NCBI GenBank assembly: GCA_037042915.1 | Contig: CM073195.1 | Span: 806,001-870,000 of the forward strand | DNA length: 64,000 nt | From: Auricularia sp. M13 | Lineage: Eukaryota; Basidiomycota; Agaricomycetes; Auriculariales; Auriculariaceae | Direction: 5' to 3' | Shown: piece by piece, positions 10,453-21,983 of the stretch | Numbering within the stretch: position 1 is the stretch's first letter | How the letters are laid out: every line of letters begins with the position of its first letter | Program-made: the position numbers and the translations under genes | The notes under the pieces: generated by a model | What the model was told of the DNA's origin: nothing | The model's database searches: none | Seen by the model: the letters and a program-made list of their open reading frames with translations, nothing else

Positions 10453-13400
10453 ATGGCGCACTTGGTCGCCGCCGTGGCTGGCGGCGCTATCCGCGACGCG
10501 CTGCAGTTCGCGCCAGTCCCTGCGCTTGGAGCCTGCTGCGCCACTCTCGCCGCCATATACACCATTTGCAACGATCTGAAGGCACAGAGGTCTCAAGTAT
10601 GGACATTTGAGTCCACCATCCTGATATTGTGGACTAACCTCACTGTATCAGGCTCTTGAGCTCTGCAATATCTGTGAACGCGTACTCGCCGCTATCAACG
10701 CCAAGATCTCCTCGACACCGGGCCAAAACGCCTCGCCACTCCCACCAGACTCGTCTCTCGCATCCAACATCCACCAGCTCGAAATGTGCGTGCCACCGGA
10801 TTACCTGATGTCAACCTGACACAATTGTCCTTCATTAACAGCGAGCTGACAGCCATCTACGAGGACCTGAAAGCCATGAGCGGACAGAGCTTCATCAAGC
10901 GTCTCATGAAGAAGGAGAACCATGCGGACCTGCTCTCGGGCCACCTGACGAAGCTCCAGTGGGCCGTCGAGGTGTTCGAGATCCAGAACCTCGTCGACAT
11001 CGCGGCGTTTATCCAAATCGACCATGACGCGCGGCGGCGCGACGCCGCGCGCCTGCAGGAGCAGCTCGAACTCATCACGGCAAACGACCAGCGGCTCGAG
11101 GAGAACCTCCAGCTCGGCTTTGAGGGCACCGCGTCGCGCATGGCCGAGATTCGCGATTTGCTCCTGTTGGCCTTGAGGCAGAAGAATCACTGTCCGCCGG
11201 GACCGGAGCGCAAGTTCTACGAACTCACGCAGAAGAAGATGATCTCGCTTTCAGGTATAGTGCACAGGAGCCAGTAACCTCGTGCTCCGCAGGAGGTCTG
11301 AACACGCATGCAGGTGGCGTGGAGCCCCCCATTCCGCCATGGGTTGTCAGCTCGCTGGAGGTCGATTGCATCGAAGGTATGACTGTATTCCGAGGCAGGT
11401 CTGCCAATGGGGCTGATCTGCTCCAGTCATCGGTAGTGGCGCCCACAGCTTGGTCTATCGTGGCAAATGGAACGGCGAAGAAGTCGCGGTCAAGCGCTTG
11501 CTCGACGGCGTCTCTGACGATGTAAGCAGAGAGCATCACGCCGGTGCACAGTCTGCTCATTACCTTCCAGACGTTCATGAAAGAGGCCGGCTTGTGGGCG
11601 AAGTTGGATCACCCTCGCATTCACCGATTCCTGCGCGCTTGCCTCTCCCCGAAGTACATCATATCCGCATACCATCGGTATGGGGACGTGGGCAAGTACC
11701 TTGCATCACACCCTGGCGCAGATCGAGTTGCTTTGGTAAGTTGAGTTTGCTTGAGGCCGCGAGCTGGTAAGCTCATTGCTTATCCACTTCAGATGCGGGA
11801 CATCGCTGCTGGTGCGCACATCTTCCCAGTCATAGTCATGTAGGCTGACGGCAGTCAAAGGCATGGACTTCTTGCACAAGAATGGCGGCATCCACGGTGA
11901 CCTCAAGGCCAGCAACGTCCTCGTCGATGACGGAGGCAAAGCATGTATAAGGTCCGCACACGCCTTTCCAACAAATCTTACATTATAATTCAAACCGTCA
12001 CAGTGACTTTGGTCTATCCGAAGTGCGGCAAGAGTCGGAAACTATTTCCCAAGCTCTTCGGGAACGGAAAACCAATGGTCCTGTCACGGGGACGATGCGG
12101 TGGATGGTGAGCAGACATTAACTCTTCATTCATTTATTCACCCAGTGCTAGTCGCCGGAACGTCTCAGAGGGGGCGCACTTGACACCAAAGTTGACGTCT
12201 ATGCTTTCGCGATGACATGCTATGAGGTGAAGACTCCTTAGTCGCGCCTCAATGCAGCCCTTCATTCATCGACCGCTGCAGATTTTCGCAGGCGAGATCC
12301 CATTTGCGCAGTTCGGGAACGCCGAGGTCTTCGAGCTTGTCGTGGAAAAGAAGATACGACCCATGCGTCCTTCGTCAGGCGCGTTGACCGACGTCGTATG
12401 GGATCTTGTGACTCAGTGTTGGCACCACGACCCTGCTCTCCGCCCGTCGTTCAGCAACATCGTTTCCAAGCTCGAAGGGCTAGTCATACGCCCCGCTCGT
12501 ACGCCGAGCTATACGTGGCAGTCGCAACACAGTGGGAGCCAGCAGTCGTTGCAAGGTCGCTCGGATAACCCATCCCTTGGTGTTACCAGTAACACGTCTC
12601 CCGCCAGTACATTCGATACTTGGAACTGGCCGAGTAATGCTTCTCGCGGGAGCATCATTACTCCTCCGACATCTCTCGACTCCTTTGGAGCTTCCACGGC
12701 TGTTGAGTCGAGTGTTCAGGCGATGTCAAAGACGGGATCTGGGCCAGCGGAGCCAGGCAAACTGCCATCGAACCCTGACACTGTCGATTCATGGGTGCCC
12801 AACCTCGACTCGTCGTCCGCTGCAGCGCAGCCACCGAACTGTGTCTCGCAGGCCACGACGAGCTCATCCAGTGGGGCGGAGCCCCATCGCGAGAGTGTAT
12901 TTGCGGTGCCAGCTATCCCAAGGGACAAGGCGGGCGGCATTCCCCCACGTCCGCCTCTTCGGGCCGCTTCACTCATCAACTCGGGACAGAACGACCAGAC
13001 CAAGATGCCAGCTCAAGATATCGGCTGGCTCTTGGGTAGAGGAGACGAACGCGCACCGCGTCAGCGTGGAGCATTTTCTCTCGTAGACCGCCCTACTGAA
13101 GCGAAGGCATTGATAGCCCAATATTCGAATGCGAAGGATCCCCGAGTTGCCTCAGAACCTGTCCTCCCGCCATCGCCGACTGCTCGGACTGCACAAGAAG
13201 CTTTCCAGCCTCCAGTCTCTCTCATCGCTCGCACTTTGCACGCAATTGCCTCTCCAGCCGCGCCAACTAAGCCGACTGATAGAGAGCGTCCTGTTGGTCA
13301 GAATCGTGATTCCGACACATCGTCAGTCGCCGCTTCCAAGCCAATGCCACCAGCGAGCGAGGAACCTCGACAATCGGCCGAGCAGACGGAGACCTTGCCT

Positions 13401-16032
13401 ACCCTCCGTGGCACCGACGCTGGTCTGAACTCCAGCAACTCTCCGGGATTGCGCTCTTCATCTCCGCTCAAATCCCCTGATCCAGTCACTGGGACCCTGG
13501 TGCATTTTCACGAGGACGCAGCGCCGGCAGCTAAGGCGCCTGCGGCTTCTCTCCTCGATATTGATATCCCTACCCCAAATCTTATCTTATTCACGCCCTC
13601 AGCTACAGAAGATGCCGACCGGACGCCGAACAATGTCGCGACACCCACGAACGAGGGTTACTTCGACTTGCACCCGACTCTGTCTTCCAGTCCGACCCCA
13701 GAGTTCCAGTCTGCAATATTGCGCGACATGGCGATGTCTAATAACTTCGTCCAATCCCCTCTCCAGCACAACGCAAACCTTGCGACTGTGGATGACGCGA
13801 ATGGCAACATTCCCTTTCCTCATATCCCGACACCGCGCGCACGTCCCATTTCGTTGCATGACTCAATATCGCGCGACCCGCAGGGAGCGTACTTTCCGTC
13901 ACCGCCTGCTCCGAAACTACGGGCTCTGAGCACTATGTCTGAACCTCGTGCCGCAGGGCACGAAATCAGCCATACTGCACCATCATTTATATCGGCGCTC
14001 TCGACTGAAGCTCCTCACGGTTCCGCACCAGCGCGGTCGGCCACAGAGCCTCTGTTGGCAGTGCAAAGGCCGTCGTTGCACGAAACGTCGTCAGAGCCCA
14101 GTCCGATTGGAAGCGACGCGGTCCCCGTGGGCCAGCTTCTTGATATTCCTGGCGATCTGCTCGACGACTGGGAGAATGACAGCAGCATTTTCAGTCCCAC
14201 ATCGAGCAGTGTTTTCAGTCCCTCGTCCAGCGTACGGAATCTGGAGCCAGAGAACAAGCCATGTGAGTGGAAACCGAGGCGACACCTGGGAGATTCACTA
14301 ACTGTCGAATTGTCAGTGCTGGACGCTCTCAGTCTGCGTGATTTGCCAGAGACGGGAGAGTGGTCTGGTGATTACCACTTCGCGGTGGCCCAGCTAGGGT
14401 AAGATTGCGCGTGTCGATCCGCCTTAGCGACCCATTCACTCTCTTTATAGTCATTCGTCTGAAGAAGTACGCCAAGCAGCGCTCGAGCTCATTGCAGAGA
14501 TGCTGGAGCGCGCCAACAACTCAAGGAGCGTTGTGATCGAGAAACTGGTCGACGCGAACCTCTTGGATGCCCTCAGTCCCGACCGTTGCCAATCTTCAGG
14601 GAATGAACGCTCGTCTTTTCTGTGGTGTCGAGCAGTTGAGTGTTTATCCAAGCACGAAAATACCGGTGGCGCAATTCTTCACGACAAGGCGTTGATGGAG
14701 CACATTTGGCATTGCGTCCTGTGTGTCCAGGTTCCTAGTGAGATTATAGCCTGCTAACTTTTGACTTTACAGGGAGCATCGCACCTCCAATATGGCGTGG
14801 CATATTCTTTTGGCCCTTGCCCAGACTCCGAATATTGCTGTTCAACTGGTGTCACGTTCGCTCTTTGAACGAGTTCTCGGACATCTGGCAGAACCCTCGA
14901 TCGATCTCGTTACCTATCATGTCCAGTTCTTGCAGGCATGTATCGCAGTATCCGATGAGCGACGCATTCGCCAGATGATTGAGCATGGCCTACTGGACAT
15001 CCTGATACGAGCCGTCATACTGTGAGTGGCTTTGGCGACGTTCATATATTGTGTTCTAATAATTTCTCAGACCCCCGCCCAGCGCACCGGAGTCTATAGA
15101 GGACGCTCGGAAGGCCCACGCCCGTCGACTACTTGCGTTTGCTGCTCTGCGGGACGTAGCAGCCAAATCCAACGGGATGTGCGATGCGATAGTGCCCACG
15201 CGCGCCTTCCACACTCTGGTCGATACATTGCGGAACGATCTTTCTACGCGCCCTCCCCCGACAGCGATTGAATTCTTTCGCTCCGTTGTCGAGGGCACCA
15301 CGGAGGAAGGAGCTGCATTCGAAGTGCTCGTGGACGGAAATACAAGCATTGCGCCGATTCTTGTGTGCGCCATATGCCCGTACGTGATCTCACACTATGC
15401 ACCGTCAACCAGTTGCCTGACATGCATTTCAGGGCCGAGAATGTGCGCACATCTCTTGCGGCGTGGGAAGTCCTCAATGCCTTGTTGGACAAACTTGCCC
15501 TGTACCACAACACGCGGAGCTGGGCTCTGCGCAAGACCGTCGGTAAAGACGCCGCCCTGCAAGAACACCTTCGCGACGCACTGGAAAGCCCCACCGTGGA
15601 TGTCGTCTGCGCCGCTTGCGTTATCATCGCGGGCGTCGTGAACATTCCAGAGGGCGCTGCAAAGGAGCAAGCTGCGCGCGCTTTGCGGGACGTGGCCGTG
15701 GTGATGACAGAGACGGGACTGTGCAAAAGCCTCGTTGACTTGCTCAAGTATGTGCAAGCTGTTTGTGGACTCGGAGTCGTTGATGCTAAGATAATTGCAG
15801 GGACTCAAATGCCACCATACAGCCCGCTGCCATGCGCGCACTCACCAAGATCGGCTTGTGCTTGGGGTCCACGAAAGACGAGCGCAAGGCGGTCCTCGAG
15901 TTGCTTATCCCGTACAAGAAGGCGCTCATGAGCTCGAAAGACGCCGACGTGAAAGCTGCGGCCACGTCCATGTTTGCGGAACTGGATCCTCCTGTGCGGA
16001 GCATGTTCAAGAGTTTGATTGGGAAGAAATGA
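10453..16032 (+). CDS. TKL-family protein kinase with MLKL-like N-terminal helices and ARM/HEAT-like tail
   Basis: A long multi-exon gene starting at MAHLVAAVAGG. Early exons are 10453-10596, 10652-10785, 10842-11254, 11314-11376 and 11427-11521. The first about 230 residues are helical and resemble the four-helix N-terminal domain of MLKL-type kinases, which in known members senses or drives membrane permeabilisation. The kinase domain follows: glycine loop IGSGAHSLVYRG, lysine in EEVAVKRL, catalytic HGDLKASNVLVD (HGD in place of HRD, usual in fungal TKL kinases), SDFGLS, MSPERL and DVYAFAMTCYE. About 650 Ser/Thr/Pro-rich residues come next. After five more introns there is a leucine-rich helical-repeat region ending in PVRSMFKSLIGKK. 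All key catalytic residues are present, so it should be active. It is convergent with NBS1, 137 bp away. Function in defence or cell death is inference from the N-terminal domain only. Confidence 0.85.
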
Positions 16033-16169
16033 GGAATGGTGATGGGCTTCCACGACCTTTGACGACACTACACGACCAGCATTGCTTCTTACTGTCAGGT
16101 CCCCATAATCCGCATGTGCTGCATTCATTTATTTTAGCATCAGGGCTCAATGAACGATACGTATCAAAG

Positions 16170-19100
16170 TCATCTACGCGTGCTGGCTTTCTTTCTAAAG
16201 CTTTTGAACGTCATGCCGTCGTCGGAATCGCTATCCTCGAGCACAGGCTTCCGAGTCCGAGACGAGGCAGCTGTTGAACGCGCGCCTCTGCCTTGCGTGA
16301 GCGTTGCAGCCAGCGTACTGGGAGCGTCGTCATCAACGATCATTGCGTCGTTTTCGTCGTCGTCGTCGTCAGCGATGAAGAGCGGAGTTTTCTTCTTCGC
16401 AGCTTGGCTCGCTTTCTTCGGGGACTGTGTGGCTTGTGAGCGCCCAGCGCGGGCCTTTGGTTTAGGGGCAGGCTCGTCCGAGTCGGAGGCTCCAAAGTCT
16501 GGCATAAACGTCTTCGCCCGTGACCCTGGTTGCATGGGAGCAAAGGATTCGTCGGCTTGAGATTGCGACTGCGACTGGGAGCCTCCCGGATGCGACCAGT
16601 ACGCTTGCCGATGAGGTATGTCAGTTCATTGCTTCATAAAAGAACCAGGGAAAGGGAAGAGAACGCACCACTGCCTATGCCAAAGTCTTTGTGCTCCGGA
16701 CACACAAGTTCGATCTTTGCCTTGCCGCTCGGCGAGCTGTTCAGCTGCTCCCGCCTCCTGTGAGTGTCGCCACCCGCAACGACCTTCTTGAACTTCTTGA
16801 AATCCGGCGCGCGCTCCCATTCGGGCTTCACCACGCCGAGCGGGCCCCTGCCCGCCACCCGCGCGCCCTGCGCGGCGGCAGCCCCGCGGCGCTCGCTGCG
16901 GTCGGGGAGGACGTACTCGCGCACCTCGAAGCACTTCTTGCCGCGGAGGTTCTCGTCAAAGTCGAAGTGCGCGAAGAGCTCGTCCTCCTCGCGCGCGCGG
17001 CGCTCGCCGTCGGACTCGGGGCGCGAGATGCGCAGCGCGTTGAACTCGCGGTCGAACGCGTCCTCGGTGCGCTTCCCGCGCTTGAGCGACGCGAGCGCCG
17101 TCAGCACCTTCTCGTTCTTGTCCGGCGCGCTCAGCACGCCGCCCACCGCGCCCGTCTTGCCCTTCTCCTTCTTGGACATCCCGGCGGCGGCATTGAGGGA
17201 AGACGAGGCCTGGCTTTCTTCTTGCGCGCTGTTGGCGTTCTCTTTGCCCGTGGCGCGCCGCTTGGCCGTGGGGGGGCGTCGGCCATCTCCACATCCACGT
17301 CTTCGGCGCCGCGCTTGCGCTTCGTCGCAACGGACGAGGACGACGCCGAGGACGCCATAGTCGTATTCGTGAGCGGCAACCCGCGGCTCACCTCCGACAC
17401 GTCCTCGTCGACCTCCATCACCGCCGTCAGGCCCGATGCCTGGCTCTTCCCAAGGCCATTTTGAGTCTTCTGGCCCCGCGCCTGCTGAGTCTGCGTCTTG
17501 GCTCGAGATTGCGACTGCGACTGAGATTGTGAGCTCTCCAGCAAGTCCACGAAGCTCTCGTTCTCCTTGGAGCTCCAGCCCTCCTCGGTGCCGTCGAAGA
17601 GCGCCTTGAACTTCTTGAGCGGCGGCTCCTCGCCCGTCGATGCGGGGATGCTGCTGTCATCATCATCATCGTCGCCAATCTTCAAGCTGAACCCGCCCGC
17701 GCGGCGCTTGAGACGCGACGGCGGGCGCAGCGACTGCGTCTCGGGTTCGGGCTGCGTGGCCTGCGACGGGACGCTCGCGACGGACGTATCGCCATCCGCG
17801 TCGATCTCCAGACTCGCCAGCCGCGTGCGCCGGGCCCGCAGCAGGCGCTTGGGCGGCGCGAAGATGTCCTCTTCCTCTGCTGCAGGCTCGGGCTCGGGCG
17901 CAGGCGGTTCTGGAGCTGCAGATGTCGCGCGCGTCCTACGTTTGGTGACGGGTGCGGGCGCAGGGGCAGGCGGTTCGGGCTCCGGCTCTGGCGCAACGGA
18001 CGACGCGCGCGTCCGGCGCGCCGTGCGCCGTGGCGGCTCAGGCGCAGGCTCGTCTTCAACCACCTGCGTCGCGGCGGGCGTCGTCCCGCGCTTGCGCGCC
18101 GCCCGTTGCCGCGGCAGGGGTGCAGCTGCTACGGGCGCCTGCGAGGCCGGAGCCAGTTGAGAGGGTTCGTCGGATAATGTGCCCGCGACATATTCGTTCT
18201 CTGGTTCGGCCGGCTCGTAGGCGCAATCGAGGTCTTTGAGCTTCCTGTCGAGTATCGCGAGCCGCACCGCGTCGCTGGCTACATACGTGAGACCGGCGCT
18301 GCCATGCGTGAGCAAGCTACGCGCATGAGATGCGAGTACATACCTATTCAACGACGCAACCAATGGACCCCACGCCCGTGTGACGGCAGGCTTGATATCC
18401 TCTTCGTCGAGCACGACAACCAAGGCAGAGCGTAGTCCCGCCTTTGCGGTCCCCGCGCGCTTTTTGCTGGCAGCGATCGCTTTGTCCCACTTCGCAGCAG
18501 AGTCCGCGCCAACGTCGCGGACATCCAGCACGTCGTATCCGCCTCCACATCTGGAAATATTTTCGCAGAACATGGGGCTCGGCGGTCCATCAGAGACGAT
18601 GAGAAAGCGGATGCCGGTGAAGAGCTCTTCGCGCTCGCCATTATCGCCGACACGCCACAATGTTTGCTGTGCCCATGGAGCGGCAGCAGAGGTCGCAGGG
18701 AAGGGCGGCGCGTAGTCTGCTGGGTCGGGGAGGAGGAAGGTATCTTCCAGACCGTCTATGGGCAGCTGCGCAAGTTCAAAGACGCGGTCGATCCAGGCTT
18801 TCGTAACGGGCGCGGCGCCGGCAAGCAGGGAAGCTACGTGGGCGTCTGATAGCTCCATCGTTGCGGTAACATGGTGAGTGATGACGGGCGCGAATGTCAG
18901 CGATAGTTTCATGCCTTTGGGACGAGGTTGGTCAATGTGGCTGAACGGCCGGTGAGAGCACGCACCAATGGAGGCGCATATTTTGGTCGCAGGCGAGAGC
19001 TCCTTGCCGGACGGCTTCCAGAACAGAACGACGGGCTGCCAGGTCGCGCTTTGACGCGTTCAGACGCGGTATCGTGCAGCCACAAAGCGCGACTCACGTG

Positions 19101-19553
19101 ATGCCTTTGCGGCCCAGGACGACAAAGTCGCCAGACTTGAGAGCCATGTCGGTCAGCGGCTGCAGCAGAAGGTCCTCACCGCCACGTCGGACGGTGATGG
19201 GCTTTGTGTCGCGCTTGTTGGTGATCTTGAGGACGGGCACGACGTCGAGCCGGGTCTGCTATAGCGTGAGGATGGCGGCACCGGCGACGAGCGCGGCTTA
19301 CGCACGACGTCGTCTTCGGAGTGTTTTACGACCTGGATGCGGGCATGGTCCTTTGAGACGGACTTGGAGTTGACGCGCAGACACGGCGGCGGGTGGTTCT
19401 CTGCGCGGGTCAGGGTGTACGAGACGCCGGTCTTGAGCAGTTTGGATTCTGGGCGGAAATACAGCCAAGTTCGCAGCATACACGCAGCCCGTACGCACTG
19501 TTCTCAGCGCCGGCCTCGTCCTTGGTGTCGAACGGGGCGTTGAGCAGCCACAT
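16170..19553 (-). CDS. NBS1: NBS1/nibrin, DNA double-strand-break sensor subunit of MRN
   Basis: Nibrin bridges MRE11-RAD50 to ATM/Tel1 at DNA breaks. Exons: 19553-19499, 19448-19306, 19258-19098, 19045-18966, 18914-16669 and 16603-16170. The N-terminus (MWLLNAPFD, SKLLKTGVSYTLTRAEN, SKSVSKDHARIQV) is an FHA domain with the phosphopeptide-binding S/H positions. A BRCT-like region follows (GMKLSLTFAPVITHHV, APVTKAWIDRVFELA). The middle is low-complexity and rich in Arg, Pro and acidic residues. Near the C-terminus, PDFKKFKKV matches the MRE11-binding motif, and the last residues (DDGMTFKSFRKK) fit the FxF/Y ATM-binding element. One frame change is required within exon 5, at a seven-G run (17270-17276): an eighth base joins DVEMADAPP to TAKRRATGKEN. 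I read it as a sequencing error. Its start codon faces the GT69 gene 55 bp away. Confidence 0.88.
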
Positions 19554-19608
19554 TGTCGGACAAGAGCCTGGCGGAGTTTGCGCCGCCTGTCTCCTGCCTG
19601 CGCTCGCC
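19554..19608. promoter_or_regulatory. 55-bp bidirectional start-to-start interval
   Basis: The ATG of NBS1 (minus strand, 19553) and the ATG of the GT69 gene (plus strand, 19609) are separated by only 55 bp. Any core promoter for either gene must lie here or inside the other gene's first exon. No TATA box is visible. Confidence 0.6.
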
Positions 19609-21637
19609 ATGGCCGTGTCGATTGGAATCCCGTTGCGGCGACGGACGCTGACCCGGCTGCTGCTCCTCGGTCTGCTGGTGTATTTCCTCAGGGCCGTCTT
19701 TGCGCCAGCCCAGCCGCGGCGGGCAAAGGAGATCAAGCACCACGGCGTGCTCGAGCTCGTGACCCGGCCGGACAAGGTGCTCGACGTCCACAAGCACGAC
19801 TTCCTGCAGGCCAGGCTCGGCCGCGACGAGCGCCCCGACCTGCTCTCCGACGTCGTCAGGAACGGCGTGCTCGACTTCTGGCACCGGTTCCAGCTGCCGT
19901 TCATCGCCAGCAAGCAGACGTCGCACATGGACTCCCAGGTCGTCCGCAGCGCCATCGACGACCTGCTCTCGCTCAACGGCTGGGTCGCCGCAGCCTGTCC
20001 GACGCTCATGCGCCCGTTCGGCCAGAACAAGCGCGAGGACGCGTACGACGATCTCGCCCGCCAGGGCCACCTGTACTACATTGCCATTGTCATCCACTCC
20101 GCCGACCATTTCCTCGTCGACCAGCTCGCAGTCATCGTCCAGATGGCCAAGCGCCTCGGCACCCACTCGCTCTTCGTCTCCATGCTCGACTACGACTCCA
20201 CAGACGCAACACCCACCCTCACTGACCTCTGCGAGGCCGTCCTCACCATGCTCGGCATCGCCTTCCGCATCCGCCGCGTCCCGGGCATGACCGAGGACCC
20301 CACGGCCTCCTACTACCCGCTCGAGGAGGCCTATGCCCGCAATCTCGCGCTCGAGCCGCTCATCGAGCTCTACGAGAAGCGCGCCGTCACCTTCCACCGT
20401 GTCATCTGGCTCAAGGGCTTCACCTGCCCGAATGACATCCTCGAGACCATCAAGGTCTCCCAGCTCAACGACGCCGCCATGGTCTGCGGCATGGACTGGG
20501 CCGAGCACAACGGTTTCTTCATCTTCTCCGACCGCTGGCGCACCCGCGACATGGACGGCGACCAGTTCCGCCAGTCCAAGTCCTCCTCGCGCCCCGAGGC
20601 CGGCCCCCCGCGCGACAAGAACGGCGCCGCCCGCTACGCCCTGCATCTGCCGTTCCAGGCCTTCTGCTGCGAGAGCGGCACCCACGTCGTCGACCCCGCC
20701 CAGTCCTACTACGCCGGCATCCACTACCGCGCCGCCGAGACCTTCCACAACCTCACCGCGTCCGACCCCGCGCCGGACTGGGACCCCGACGCGCCGTGCA
20801 TGGACTCGACGCAGGCCTGGTTTGCCGCGACCTCTGGGTCCACGCCGCGCGCGAGGGCATCCGCGCGGAGGCCGCTGACAAGGGTGGCCGCCGCGCCGCG
20901 TGGAAGGACGTTGCGGGCGACGCGCAGCGCGGCTGGGCGCACAAGAAGAACCCCGACGCTGCGCCCGCGAAGGAGAAGCGCAAGCAAAAGCGCGAGGAGC
21001 CGCCCCCACCGCCAGCGCCCGCAAAGCCCGCCGCGCCCAAGGAGAAGCCGCCTGCCGCCGCCGCTCCCAAGGAGAAGCAGCCAGCCGCACCGGCCAAGGA
21101 GAAGCAGCCCGCCGCACCGGCCAAGGAGAAGCAGCCCCCACCTGCGGCCGCCGCCGTAGCTGGTGAGGAAAAGCCCGTCGTGAACCCCGTGCAGGCGCAG
21201 GCAAAGGTACCGGGGACGGACGCCGACGCGAACGTCGGCTCGGACTACGACGCGATGCCCGACACGGACGAGGGCTTGGACCCGATCGTGTCGCGCCTCC
21301 TCATCCCCAACTCGGCCTTCCGCCCCGCGCGCATCTTGATCAACCCGCGCTGCGTCACGACGTACGCCGGCGTGAGCCACACGCAGCTCGCGCGTGATCT
21401 GTTCGGCGACGAGAAAGACGACACCAAGGACCCCATGAAAGCTGGCAGCAAATACGTCCTCGACGATTGGGAGGGCGCGCCGGACAGCTTTGTGTGTCAG
21501 GAGCAGCGGTATGTCTGCGCTTCCCAGCGTGCAAATGTTTTTACTGACGGCTGGCGTGCAGTCAAACGGGAGGGCGCAAGGCGACCAAGACGCAACGGCG
21601 TCTGTCATTCGGCATCCACGTGGAGCTGGAGCCTTGA
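19609..21637 (+). CDS. GT69 (Cap59/Cmt1-type) alpha-1,3-mannosyltransferase
   Basis: Golgi type II glycosyltransferase of the CAP59/CMT1 family, which adds mannose in wall or capsule polysaccharide synthesis. A short basic N-terminus precedes the anchor RLLLLGLLVYFLRAVF. Family blocks follow: YIAIVIHSADHFLVDQ, SMLDYDSTD, VIWLKGFTCPNDILET, NGFFIFSDRWRTRDMDGD and AFCCESGTHVVDP. At 20824-20827 the frame slips: WFA must continue in RDLWVHAAREGIRAE, which needs one more C in the CC of TTTGCCGCG. One intron near the end (21510-21561, GTATGT...GCAG) gives a final exon ending LSFGIHVELEP. Unusual for the family is a long inserted Pro/Ala/Lys-rich stretch (PKEK and AKEK repeats, 20960-21150) between the catalytic part and the conserved tail SDYDAMPDTDEGLDP. 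Confidence 0.87.
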
Positions 21638-21983
21638 GCACGCTTCAGTACAAGTCCCGCTCCGTCCTCTGCGAGTCTACAAAAGCCTCTCGCCATCTTG
21701 CATGCGCACGCAGTATTTATGTACTAGAAGCATCCCATCACTGTACCATCTCCACCGTCGTTGCCGGCGTGCTCGACGCCGAATTAATTCAACTCCTGCT
21801 TTCTTGGTCTCCTCTCTTTCTCAGTCCGTGCCTCCAGACTGCAAAGTAGGATCAGGGAAATGCGGACATAGACATTTGGCCCAAGTAAAGAGGCTACTGG
21901 TACAAAAATCTTCGTGAAGAGAGGTGCAGGTAAGAAATACAAAACGCGGAACAACAGCAGAGCAAAGCAAAGTTTCTCAATGA
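21638..21983. other. Convergent 3' intergenic region
   Basis: 346 bp between the stops of the mannosyltransferase and the methyltransferase. No gene is seen. Presumably it holds the two 3' UTRs. Confidence 0.6.

Noticed and set aside
17270-17276. Programmed -1 ribosomal frameshift at the G7/C7 run of NBS1
   Set aside because: A homopolymer slip could work in principle, but the same one-base lesion occurs in six other genes at sites without slippery heptamers, so base loss in the assembly is simpler.
19504-21204. 566-codon open frame on the minus strand
   Set aside because: Exact antisense of the GT69 gene. The composition is a GC-rich third-position shadow (Gly/Ala/Arg/Val) and no motif is present, whereas the plus strand has clear GT69 blocks.
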